Assembly (NCBI GenBank): GCA_030248195.1
Contig: JASAND010007616.1
Location: 1 to 64,000, forward strand
Direction: 5' to 3'
Length of the DNA stretch: 64,000 bases
Origin: Trissonchulus latispiculum
Taxonomy: Eukaryota; Nematoda; Enoplea; Enoplida; Ironidae
Shown here: positions 46,501 to 55,509 of the stretch, in pieces
How positions within the stretch are numbered: position 1 is the stretch's first letter
Layout of the letters: each line of letters begins with the position of its first letter
Program-made: the position numbers and the translations under genes
Notes under the pieces: generated by a model
Told to the model about the DNA's origin: nothing
The model's input: the letters and a program-made list of their open reading frames with translations, nothing else
The model's database searches: none

Positions 46501-49500
46501 CCAAGGGCTTTCATTTGATACCAAGCTTGACCACTTTTGAAGACTTTCATTTTTGACCCACACCGGACCCACTGTGGGTGGGGCAGCCACCCACAGGTCG
46601 GTGGGGCCACTTTTTGTGGGTGGCATAATGACAAAAGTTGATCGCCTCGCCAAGGGCTTTCATTTGATACCAAACTTGGCCACTTTTGAAGACTTTCATT
46701 TTTGACCCACACCGGACCCACTGTGGGTGGGCGCTGTGGGTCAGGGGTCACATCCACCGACCTCAGCAGTATGCTCATCGTTTTCAGCGACCCCGATTTA
46801 CTATATATGGGTACCACCCCAAGGCCGAAAAACGCCATTTTTAGTGACTTTTTGGCCATTTCTAGTAAAAGTGGGACTTTGAAACTTTTCGCCAAAACAG
46901 GTGAAAAAATGCAAAGTTTGGGGCCATCTCCTGAAAGCTCCAGAGCGAAATTAAAAAATCCCCCTCGTTACATTCCGCGCATAGTCCGAAATATTCAAAT
47001 AAAACAAACCAAACCGATCTAGCTGCTAACCTGTGAAAAAAAGTCGATCACAACCGAAGTGCCAAAATAGCGAAAGTCCGACTTTGGGGCCTTGGCACAG
47101 AGCCAAAATTGGCCAGGTGCCAAAATGACCAAAAAAGGTTGCATGGGAGGACCCTGCCTACCAACATATAATAGTAGTATTGGGCCAAAATGCCCATATC
47201 GTTCCAACACTGCGCTGACATATGCACTTCCGAAAAGCGTTATTAACCGAGAAAAAAACAAACGCACGGTAACTCCCGCCTAGTGCAAAATTTCGAAGTC
47301 TGGAATTTTAACCAAAAGTATGGTGATACTTGTAGTACTGCTCGAGTACTTTACGATGGTAACCTTTTTACCCCTCCCGGACCTCTAATTAGCTGGCACC
47401 AGGCCAACACTGTCTCCAGGGGGCCGCGCAGACGCCTTTATACCCATATTATGTAGGGGCGCTATCGCGCCCCTACATAATAATGTACAATGAATGTCAA
47501 ATCAAACTACGGGGCTATAAGAGAATAACATTGGTTTGAACAAAATCATCGATTTTGACGTCGGTAGAACTGATATTTTGGCCTCTATAACAAGGTATAG
47601 AGCTTTGAAAGCCTCCATTCTCTGCTCCAATATAACCGAATAAATCAAGAATCAGCTTAAAAAATGAACCAAGTCTATATCTTTAACCTGTCTTTTGAAA
47701 AATGCTATCAACTTTTGTCCTTCCTGAGGGACGGAAAGTCATAAAGGGTTAAACTTTGTATTCTTTTCCTTGGATCGTTAAGAAAGTTTAATACTTAAGT
47801 GAAGTGAACAGTTGGTTAGAGAAATAGTTAGTTTCCTTGAACAGTTAAGAAGATTATGCATACTTTAAAGTGATCTGTCAAATCAAAATAGACACAATAA
47901 CGACATGTACGTTTATTATAAACGTGTTCTTAGGTATATAAGCAACTGCAGATGGAACGACCAATGCAGAATTGCAGAGGTAAGCGGGGAGTCTGGGGGG
48001 ATGTCACCAGAAGGAGCCAGAGCACAAACTATGACAGACTGTCTCAAGAAATTAATTTAAGGTGCTGGTTTCCTTTCGGGTAATTTTGACTCATACTGCT
48101 TTAATACTTTACGTAAATGGCTAAAACTTACGAAATAACCTATTTCCGTGCTCTTTAACATTCTCGGACCAGTCCCGTATTTTTAGGCCAAAAGATAAGA
48201 AAGTTTTGGTTTTTGGCCTTAGGCTCCCACTAGGTAGACAAGACACGAGATTCGTTGTTATGGCTGGAAAGAGAACACGAAAATGAACATTTTTTCTTTT
48301 ACAACCTTTGAGCTATCTCCAGTGGTTAAGTCAGTATAAGAAAAAACTGTTTTGAGGGTCAAAAATGGCCATTTTTGAGGAAATCAGTTTTTTCAAAATC
48401 ACTGCCACATGTTAAGGACAAAGTTGGCTTATTTGTACTCAATCGATACAGCGTCCAAATGCACATTTTATGAATGCCTATTGGGCGGACTTTATTGTTT
48501 TAAGCTAGAGATTTGGCCGAAAAACCATTTTGGCAAAACTGCGACTATTTTGTTTCGAACATCGATTTCTCTAAAACTACTCGACGGATTCCGGAAATTT
48601 TCGTCAGACATCGAAATTCGCACTTCTGCGGAGGGAACTTTTCCTTGGTATGGGCTAAATCTTATCAAGTAGCAAGAAAACTCAATGTGAAGTTGCGAAA
48701 TTGTGATACCATGCATTTGGCCGATTTTCTCGACCGGTAAGACCTGCTCAGCCAAATCCAAAAAACGTCCCTCGGCCCATATGTCCTTCATATAGTGGCA
48801 CAAAAAGAACTTTTGGCCGATTCTTCAGTTTTGAGAAATCGATGTTCAAAAATGTTTGGTCTATAATCATCCTGTTAGATGTCAGCATGCCAAAAAATTT
48901 CGGCATTTTTTTGCTAATTTAGCCAGCTTCGTAAGCCCACGTAAATGTTCAGATAATAAGCTTTAAGATGATGTATAAAGCTCTTTCCAACTCCCAAAAT
49001 TGCAAAAGTTATAGCGTTTCAAATACTCACAACAAAAGCACTGCACAAAAGGATACCAGCACCTTAAAGCACTCTTAAAATTCCAACTACGTAATTTTTC
49101 GGCTGCGTATTTTGCTGCGTATTTTTTGTTTGACTGTGTATTGTTAGCTCGTCTGCGTAAATACGCAGTAGTTTACGCAAAAACGTAACTGACTGCCGGC
49201 CAAACACCGTACAGACTTGACACGTTGCGCCAGTTCTTAATCCGCAAGCTCCATGACTACTGGCTTTATCTTGCTTCCTATGAACTGCTACCTCATTTCA
49301 TAACAGAAAAAGGTTGATGACTAAGTATATATTCCAATCTTTTTTCTAGAATTTATTTCTATTTGTACGAATTTTACATTTTTAGTCCAAAAAGCAATAA
49401 TCCCAGCTACATCTGTAACCATTTTGGCAGTTTTTCAAATGATCAAAATAATATAAAACTGTTATATATCATTGAAACTTGCGACGACCATACACATCAG

Positions 49501-52500
49501 GTGAGCCGTCTCCAATCGAAGAACCGCCAAAATCACCCACCCCGCAAATAAGCTAGCAAAATGCTGACAACTACTAGTTACTAACCGAACTGTCTGAGTA
49601 GGATTCCATCTTTCGCAGGCTAGTTCACCGCTTTGAGGGTCGTCTACAGGTGGATGAAGTATACTAATACAAAGATCCCCGTTCTAAATATCAACATGCA
49701 CATGAATTGTTAGAATGAAGTTTCTGTACAATTATTGGTTAAACATTGTTACTAACATAGTGGGAGGACTCGGAAATACTGTCATCATGATTATGAAAAG
49801 CCCTGGTCCCAGAACATCATCACTTATAGTACTTGGCTTACATTATGCACTGCCCTAACCATAACTCTGACCGAGGGGGCAACTGGGGACATCGTATTCT
49901 GGCCAATCTCCGCGATGACCAGTGCTAACTGATGACCCCACTGGGGTACCAAAGGCTGGTGCCGAAAATGGAATACGAGGGAGAGTCAAGTCCACACAGT
50001 ACGGAGGTGGTATAGGTCACTACTTTGCCTTACACGTACAAAATGTGAGGACAACGAAATGGTTGCTTAGTTAGGTAAGGTGGTGACAAAGTTATACACG
50101 GCTGTATTGTACACACTTTTCAATTTAAAAGGTAGATAATTTTGCAAATATATTATATCAGCATTAATGATGGGCACCGGATATTTTTTCATATTCGGAT
50201 ATCCGCCTATTTTGCGTTAAGGGATATCCGGTTATCCGCCTATTCCAAACTTAACTTTAAGAAAATTTATCTATTTTGCATTTAAGTTTCAATTCTTCGG
50301 TACGCTATGAATTTCTATCAAGTCACCACGCCACAACCTTGGTTTCAATATTTTCGGAGAAAATTTTTGAAAAATATTTTAAATATTTTAAAATTTTAAT
50401 CAAAAATTCGCTAATTTTTCATTACTTTGTCTGAAATGTATATACACGGATATTTTTCTCAAATCGGATATTTTCCGGATATAAAAATATTCAGACATCC
50501 GGATACCCATCACTAATCAGCATGGTTATCAGTATACTGGGCTTATTCTAGGGATTTTTTCTTGGGGGGGGCTTCTTGGGGCCCCCCCAAAGGTCCGAGG
50601 GGCAAGGAATTTGGGGGGGGGGGCGAAAATTTTTCGAAAAAAATGCTGAAAATAGCGCTATTTTTCCGGCATATACTATAAAAGTTGATTTTAATAGCAA
50701 AAATATGCAGATTTAGTGTTGAAAAGGGCAAAAATTGAGTAAAAATCTCCGGCGAAGCCGGAAAATTTTTGAAAATTTGGCCTTCTGAGCGATTTTTTCA
50801 GGGCAAAATTTGGTACCAAAAGGGGCGCCCACTTTTTTTGGGGGGGGGCGATTTTTTTGGGGGGGAAGGGTGTTTATGGGGGGGCCCCCACCCCCCCACA
50901 AGAATAAGCCCAGGTATATGTACCACAACTCAAGAACTCACCCTTTGGTTACACAAAACTTACTTCGTAAACATTAGGATGCCAAACTTTCGTCAGAAAA
51001 CGCATGCTGGGAGGCGAATACGGGTAATCAGAAGGAAACTTCAGTTGAGCCTAAAACAAGAGTAGAAACCAATGGAGGGATTCATCTATGGGAGGGGCGG
51101 TCCACAAACGGAGATTATATTGTTCATGTGAAGAACGGAGCTTTTCTGAGGACATCAGCGTATATATATATAATCATGATTAAAGACGATAACAATACCG
51201 CACCGAATAAACTCCGCTTTGCCGCAGTGGAGCGGTTTGTGCCGAAGGCGATCCTCTTGCCCGAACCGAACCCAACAAAAATGATTTCACTGATTCGCGG
51301 TTTTCACCCTACAGGAAGCAGAATTCCCCCTCACCGGATTACGCCCTCCAATGCTAATTCAATCAGAACAGCCAGGTTATTACTGAGAGGATCCGGCAGT
51401 CCTGTCGCCAGGGCCCTCACTACTCCTATTGCTAATGGCCGGAGACACTGAACCAAATGCAGGCCCTCGTTGATATTGTGCAGTCTGCAGACAAGGAGTT
51501 AGCAGAACTATACCCGTTTTTCCGTAACCCTACTGAATTCCCTGACTGACTTTGAAATCCACCAGTACAGATGCCCAGTATGCCCAGACGCCCAGTAGCC
51601 GATCACACCTTCCTCAAGCCCCAGTCACAGACTTTCTCCCACGGCATCCTGGCTGGGAGAGCACAAGCAGTGCGAAACGTCAGAGCCCTGGACATTGGCC
51701 ATCGGATACAGCCTCTTCCTGTCCGGCCAGCGGCCGCAATGGATGGACTCTTTTGTCTGGAGAACCAGTATAAAAAGAAACCCTCCAGAAATTTGTCCCC
51801 CTCAGGATTCGGACCTTCCCCCGCGAAGCGCGACGTTGCGCGCCGACAATGAAGACTACTGAGACGCGCGCGACGAAAAAGACTACGCAGTGCAAGTTTT
51901 TTCTTTCCGTTTCCGTAGTATGCGGACTACGTACTGCGCAGTCTTTATAGTTCGTAGTACGCGGGCTACGCACTGCGCAGTCTTTTTAGCTCATAGTACG
52001 CGGACTACGCCGCACTCTTTTTAGTTGGGGGGACGCTACTTTCGGGTAGAGCCCAGATGGAAATTTTTTCTCGCAGCTTGCATTTTCTAAAAGTCTTCAA
52101 ATGTCCAGTTTTCGCTTCCTTTACGACGCCATATAAATTTACAAAATACTATAGCATCGGCTGGCCCAGCTAAGGTTGCAAAGCTGCAGAAGCTTTTTCG
52201 CCCTCTGAAGGCTGTCACACAGTGTACATAATATAGTTATGCTTGTAGTTATCCGTATAGTATATAATTAAACAGTATTGCTATAAACGCATAGAACTAA
52301 ACCTGTGGGAATAGTTTAACTAGAGCATCAGTTTTGTCAGAAGTACGAAGGGCTACATACAAAACATCCCTCTAAAATTTCTACCCTCAGCCCCCCTCCG
52401 AAAAAAAGTACGAAGAACGTCTTGACTGCTGTAGGCTGCAGACTCTGACCCTGCCGATCTCTGGTTCCACTCCCTTGATCCTTTGCATATCATGGATTGT

Positions 52501-53414
52501 CACGTCACGTCTATATATGTGAGTACCATCCCAACCTATATATACTAGAATAAGTACGTAAGCCCAGTTTATGACCATAGGTGTAATTGGGGGGAGGTTT
52601 GGGGGGGTAACCCCCCCCCAGCCATTTTTACAAACCACCCCCAAAAATTTTTGGGGGCCCCCGGCCCCCCCCCCAACGGGGGGGGGGGGGGCAGTCGCGC
52701 CGAAGGCGCGAAAAATTGGCTAAAAATCTCGTATTTTTAGGGTAAATCTTGCAAAATTTTTCAAAAATGTTCAAATTTTTGGCTTAAACTGTTCATTATT
52801 GCGTGAAATACACGTTTTCAAAAGTTTTATGGACTTTCTGACTCAATATTGACCTTATTTTAGACTTAGAAACATGTTGGCAATCAAGTTTTCGAGTTTA
52901 AAACCCCTGTCTAATGTCAAAATTACTTCATAGTTGAATGTTTTTTGGCATTAACAATGGCTGAAAATGCGATTTTTGACATAAAAATAGAAAAAATTTT
53001 TTGGGGGAGGTTTGGGGGGGTCGTGGGGGGGTTTGGGGGGGTCTAAAAAGGGGGCCCCCCGCAAAATTCCGGGGGAGGGCCCCCCCCAACCCAAATCCCC
53101 GTTACACCTATGTTTATGACACGGTACTCGAACGGATCTCGAATTGCCGCTCTCCCGCGCAACACCTTTTACTTCCTATTATACGGGGTCGCTTCGCACC
53201 CCTCTTAATTATCGATATACATTTGTTTGGATAAACTCACTTTGAAATATCCGCCTTCATAAAGTGTGGTTGGCGGTCCAAAAATTGCAACACCCCATTC
53301 AAACAGATTGTCATCGTTGAGAAGTGCCACTCTGAATCCTTCAACGGGCTCTTCCTGAAGTCCTTTTAACTCCAAACTCAATGCTCTTATAGCGCTGTTT
53401 GATGGATAAGCCAT
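37064..53414 (-). CDS. CDC34: CDC34/UBE2R ubiquitin-conjugating enzyme E2, complete five-exon gene
   Basis: CDS = complement of join(37064-37532, 42300-42434, 49586-49683, 50964-51050, 53241-53414): 963 bp, 320 residues and TGA. All junctions are GT..AG and phases agree (0, 0, 2, 2). The protein is an E2 that charges ubiquitin on its catalytic Cys and works with SCF (cullin-RING) ligases to build Lys48 chains (family knowledge). Visible hallmarks are the N-terminal [16 protein letters not shown], the HPN motif in KVWHPNVYE, catalytic Cys92 in [11 protein letters not shown], the class-specific acidic loop VDDPQSGEL, and [18 protein letters not shown]. The tail after residue 165 has 155 residues, against roughly 70 in human CDC34 (236 residues): the conserved [13 protein letters not shown], then [18 protein letters not shown] and a Ser/Thr-rich end. 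Introns are 2190, 1280, 7151 and 4767 bp and hold most of the mobile DNA here. Confidence 0.96.
38443..42056. mobile_element. Middle element: TTAA-flanked, G-run plus CTACGAA ends
   Basis: TTAA is duplicated at 38439-38442 and 42057-42060. The ends are a G-run followed by GGCTACGAA and its inverse. 3.6 kb, non-coding as far as can be seen. GTCGCCGATTTTACTGAAAAG and related words recur (39012 and 41227). A piggyBac or Kolobok-type source is inferred from TTAA. Confidence 0.85.
38499..40670. mobile_element. Inner element: CAGGGTTCATGCG ends with TTTTTCCCGG repeats
   Basis: Inverted ends CAGGGTTCATGCG(G/A)C with CTTTTG on both sides (38493-38498 and 40671-40676). Both ends carry multiple TTTTTCCCGG words (38527-38580 and 40590-40658). 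The 2.2-kb body is non-coding. CAGGG...CCCTG ends suggest a hAT-like origin, although the matching flank is 6 bp rather than 8. Confidence 0.84.
42300..42434 (-). CDS. CDC34: CDC34 exon 4
   Basis: Encodes [20 protein letters not shown], then [25 protein letters not shown]. Acceptor CATTTTTAG above 42434, donor GTATAT below 42300. This is the helix region after the catalytic Cys that completes the E2 fold. Confidence 0.96.
42435..43068 (-). other. CDC34 intron 3, 3' part
   Basis: No gene. TTAACCCTTTTGCACTTTC at about 42735 looks like a single piggyBac-type terminus without a visible partner. Confidence 0.45.
44159..44936. repeat. Foldback module, copy 2
   Basis: Arms 44159-44339 and 44755-44936 are inverted and nearly identical to the arms of copy 1 (9731-9912), while the loop is more diverged and includes a TA microsatellite (about 44645-44682). 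Confidence 0.92.
45010..46735. repeat. 149-bp tandem satellite, about 11 units
   Basis: TTGATCGCCTCGCCA and GACCACTTTTGAAGACTTTC recur every 149 bp with very high similarity. The first unit is more diverged. Each unit holds the palindrome CCCACAGTGGG or CCCACTGTGGG and a GGTCGGTGGGGCCAC block. Because 149 is not a multiple of three and the unit lacks stops in some minus-strand frames, overlapping open frames of 125-165 codons cross it. They are repeat artefacts, not genes. Confidence 0.96.
47453..47476. repeat. Terminal hairpin of composite element, copy 2
   Basis: Same 10-bp stem and TATC loop as 12016-12039, at the same distance from the end of similarity. Confidence 0.95.
48061..49063. 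mobile_element. MITE with TTAA TSD (GGTGCTGGTTTCCTTT ends)
   Basis: TTAA at 48057-48060 and 49064-49067. Ends GGTGCTGGTTTCCTTT and AAAAGGATACCAGCACC. About 1 kb in CDC34 intron 3. Overlapping short frames on both strands (48409-48803) lie in an inner palindromic zone and lack motifs. Confidence 0.85.
49586..49683 (-). CDS. CDC34: CDC34 exon 3: catalytic cysteine and acidic loop
   Basis: Encodes [20 protein letters not shown], then [12 protein letters not shown] plus two bases of Arg120. Cys92 is the ubiquitin-accepting residue by family alignment. The acidic loop VDDPQSGEL is the insertion that marks CDC34/UBE2G-type E2s. Acceptor ATTTAG above 49683, donor GTTAGT below 49586. Confidence 0.96.
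49684..50164 (-). other. CDC34 intron 2, 3' part
   Basis: Low-repeat sequence. Nothing recognised. Confidence 0.45.
50165..50515. mobile_element. hAT-type MITE, copy 2, with perfect 8-bp TSD ATCAGCAT
   Basis: Ends TAATGATGGGCACCGG and inverse CCCATCACTA. ATCAGCAT is exactly duplicated at 50157-50164 and 50516-50523. Interior ATCCGGATAT words as in copy 1 (8323-8697). Lies in CDC34 intron 2. Confidence 0.94.
50537..50913. mobile_element. 377-bp G/C-run MITE, CTGGGCTTATTCT ends, 5-bp TSD GTATA
   Basis: GTATA at 50532-50536 and 50914-50918. Inverted ends CTGGGCTTATTCT and AGAATAAGCCCAG. The body has G/C runs up to about 10-13 bases, GAAAATTTTTCGAAAAAAATGC and GGCCTTCTGAGCGATTTTTTC. It is the intact relative of the split element at 38278-42215, only 21 bp from the hAT MITE. 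Confidence 0.93.
50964..51050 (-). CDS. CDC34: CDC34 exon 2
   Basis: An 87-bp exon encoding [20 protein letters not shown], then KVWHPNVYE (human [25 protein letters not shown]). Acceptor TTGTTTTAG above 51050, donor GTAAGT below 50964. Both boundaries are phase 0. It holds the HPN motif of the E2 active site. Confidence 0.96.
51230..51810 (+). pseudogene. Degenerate protein-coding-like island in CDC34 intron 1
   Basis: GC content rises and codon-like composition appears across several frames: [20 protein letters not shown] in one frame near 51464-51540, followed in the same frame, after stops, by [20 protein letters not shown] and [12 protein letters not shown] near 51600-51720. Stops and shifts break it. 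The family is not recognised. A decayed retroelement or other transposon protein is likely. Confidence 0.4.
51912..52030. repeat. Short CG-rich minisatellite (about 45-bp unit, 2.5 units)
   Basis: TAGTAYGCGGACTACG and ACTGCGCAGTCTTT recur at about 51915, 51955 and 52000. Each unit carries the palindrome ACTGCGCAGT. Rich in CpG unlike the neighbourhood. A related ACTACGCAGTGCAAG is at about 51882. Confidence 0.8.
52576..53112. mobile_element. 537-bp G/C-run MITE (CATAGGTGTAA ends) with perfect 8-bp TSD TTTATGAC
   Basis: TTTATGAC is exactly duplicated at 52568-52575 and 53113-53120. Ends CATAGGTGTAA and TTACACCTATG. Long G and C runs occur at both ends with an AT-rich centre. It is the intact reference for the fragments at 19-21.5 kb. 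The 8-bp TSD suggests the hAT group. Lies in CDC34 intron 1, 128 bp from exon 1. Confidence 0.93.
53241..53414 (-). CDS. CDC34: CDC34 exon 1 with start codon
   Basis: Encodes 58 residues, [20 protein letters not shown] through [20 protein letters not shown] to EGGYFK, with donor GTGAGT. The human protein starts only three residues longer, supporting this ATG. Directly upstream the sequence reads GGATTTTTAG then GC before ATG, which could be an acceptor of a 5'-UTR intron. Confidence 0.96.
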
Positions 53415-53443
53415 GCCTAAAAATCCAAACTACTAGTTCAACG

Positions 53444-53863
53444 CTGGCATTTTTTTAGTGGGGGGGGGGGTGGGGGGGCCCCCCCCACTTTTCGGTTCCC
53501 CCCTCCACTTTTCAGAGCCCCCCCCCACTTTCATCCCCCCCCCACTTTTCGGCAAGCCCCCCCCACTTTTTTGGGGGTCGCCCAAAAGTGTCGAAAAATT
53601 AGGTTTTTGAGGTCAAATTTTCAAAATTTTTCTCAATTTTTAGCTAAATTATGGACTTATAAGTTAATTTTAAGGTTAAAAACAGCGATTTTTTTGTGTT
53701 TTCACCTAAAAAATGCTAATTTTTCGCTAAAAATTTTGGTATTTTATACCTTGGACTCGCCCCCCCCCCACTTTTCGGAAGCCCCCCCCCACTCCCCGCT
53801 CCCTCGGGGGGGGGGGGGGGCGAAGCCCCCCCCCCCACTTTCAAAACCCTAAAAAAATGCCAG
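53444..53863. mobile_element. 420-bp G/C-run MITE 29 bp upstream of the CDC34 start codon, TSD CAACG
   Basis: CAACG at 53439-53443 and 53864-53868. Inverted ends CTGGCATTTTTTTAG and CTAAAAAAATGCCAG. Repeated CCCCCCCCCACTTTTCGG words in both halves. An AT-rich core (AAAATTTTTCTCAATTTTTAGC). It occupies what should be the CDC34 promoter or 5' UTR. Confidence 0.93.
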
Positions 53864-54209
53864 CAACGTTAAGTTAAAAATACGAAATCGCACAAAACTA
53901 CGTACGTATATAAACAAGTATATAGACCCGGGAAAAACACCCCAAATAAGGGTAAAAAACGGCTGCTCCCTGGAAGCCTGGTAGGCCCTGTGAGAGCAGC
54001 TAATGTGTGATAATATATATAGCGCCAACCTAGGGGTCCACACACTGTAAGTAAGAGACCCATGGACTAAATAGAAAGTTTTCAGTGTCTTCAATTTTCA
54101 AAGTTGACCTCCCAAAACCACTGCCAAAAGCTAAGGATCATATCGGCATTTCCAAATTTCTATTGATAGCATGGAGTCTGGCTCCAATACTTTGCATGTG
54201 GGTTTGTAT

Positions 54210-54576
54210 CAGGGTATTGTTACAGGGGAGGGGGCGGGCCCCCTCCCGAAATTGACCTCCCCCCCCCCGAAATCGCCCCCTCCCGGGATTTTTGCTTCCC
54301 CCCCCGGGATTTTTTGGGTGCCCAAATTTTTGCCAAAAATAGGCAAATTTTCAAAAATTTTTTAAAATTTTTTAGTTTCGTAAAAATAGCTACTTTTAGC
54401 TTAAATCCTGGCATTTTTGAGAACTTATAGCGTTTCACCATACAAAATACGCCAAAAAATACCACTTTGGCTCATTTTTGCAAAAAATCTTCCCCCCCCC
54501 CGAAAATTTCTTCCCCCCCGGGCCAGGGCCCCACCGGGAAGCCCTCCCCCGGAAACAATCCCTAAAAAATACCCTG
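54210..54576. mobile_element. 367-bp G/C-run MITE (CAGGGTATTGTT ends), 5-bp TSD TGTAT
   Basis: TGTAT at 54205-54209 and 54577-54581. Ends CAGGGTATTGTTACAGGGG and the imperfect inverse ending AATACCCTG. C-runs followed by GAAAT or GGGATTTTT words, and an AT-rich core similar in style to 50537-50913 and 53444-53863. Confidence 0.87.
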
Positions 54577-54581
54577 TGTAT

Positions 54582-55509
54582 CGGTCCCAAATTAACGCAC
54601 AAGACACCATAATATCCTCTGCTGCAGTGGGGCTCCAGGAGTGGCCATTTTTTACCCCCAACATTTCATCGCTGTTAAGCTAAAAAATGGCGCGAACCCA
54701 GCAAAAAATTTTCTGAAGCAATATGGGGGTTTTACTGCATAATGCGTAAAATGTATGTAGACTAGAGACAAGTAAATTCCGGCGAAACCGGAAAATATTT
54801 GGAAACTACCACTGTGACTGTAAGATCAAATTTTAGGCACATTTTTGTTGATTTTCAGAAAATTTTCGGAAAAAAGGAAATAAAAGGAAATTTTGCAGAA
54901 AAAAGGAAGACCTCGAAAAAAGGCAGAAAGGAAAAAAGGAACCGCGGCAGCCCTGTGGAAATAATGTTTCAAGGGTGGGTTTAGAAATTGTTTCGGGGAG
55001 AGGGTCGGGCGGTCGGCGTCGGCAATCCCTCCATTTGGGGGGAGGGGCATAGGTGGAACGGAGATTTTGGATGGGGAAGGCTCAAGGCTCCCCCAACTAT
55101 TTAACTATTTGGGGGGTCCTCCAAAAAGTTTTATCTACTTTTATGCCAAAAATAGCATTTTCAGCCGTTTCTAATGCCGAAAAACATTCAACCGTCAAGT
55201 AATTTTATCATTAGACAGTCAGTAGTACTAAACTCGAAATCTTGATTGCCAACATGCTTTCAAAGTACAAAATAAGGCCAATATCGAGTCAGAAAGTCCA
55301 TAAAACAGTTAACAACGTGTATTCCTCGCAATAATAAAGACATTAAGACACAAATTTGGACTTTCTTGAAAATGTTTGCAAAACACCATAAATACCCAAA
55401 TTTTGGCCAAGGCCCGACTTCCGCCCCCTCCCCCCACCCCTCAGTTAAAGGGGGATGTCCCTCCCAGTTATCGCTCAGCGTAAGTCTCCCAGTGGCGGAT
55501 CCAGGGGCA
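54582..55509. other. Spacer with a G/C-run element fragment
   Basis: About 55000-55060 (GGGTCGGC...CCCTCCATTTGGGGGGAGGGG) matches 21350-21385 and 20455-20480. Otherwise nothing recognised. Confidence 0.5.

Larger units (their letters stand above)
44159..47483. mobile_element. Composite element copy 2: foldback head, 149-bp satellite, terminal hairpin
   Basis: Same ends and modules as 9731-12045: foldback arms 44159-44339 and 44755-44936, the shared TCCTTCTGTCATTTTAAAGG segment, the shared tail from about 46769 (CAGTATGCTCATCGTTTTCAG) and the identical terminal hairpin at 47453-47476. The central array is different: period 149 bp, with no evident similarity to the 145-bp unit of copy 1. Confidence 0.8.
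43069..47748. mobile_element. piggyBac-like element (CCCTTTATGA ends, TTAA TSD) carrying composite copy 2
   Basis: TTAA is duplicated at 43065-43068 and 47749-47752. The ends are inverted CCCTTTATGA(G/C)T, resembling the CCCTTT-type termini of piggyBac transposons (family knowledge). An inner pair, TTGTCCTTCCT...AGGGAC, recurs at 43252 and 47716. No intact transposase. Short open frames at 43508-44165 lack recognised motifs. It sits in CDC34 intron 3 and is expanded by the element at 44159-47483. Confidence 0.82.

Noticed and set aside
45072..46895. Series of overlapping minus-strand open frames of 92-165 codons with repeated [22 protein letters not shown] sequence
   Set aside because: They arise because a 149-bp satellite unit lacks stops in those frames. 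Period is not a multiple of three, frames cycle, and there is no start, signal or family match. Not a repeat protein.
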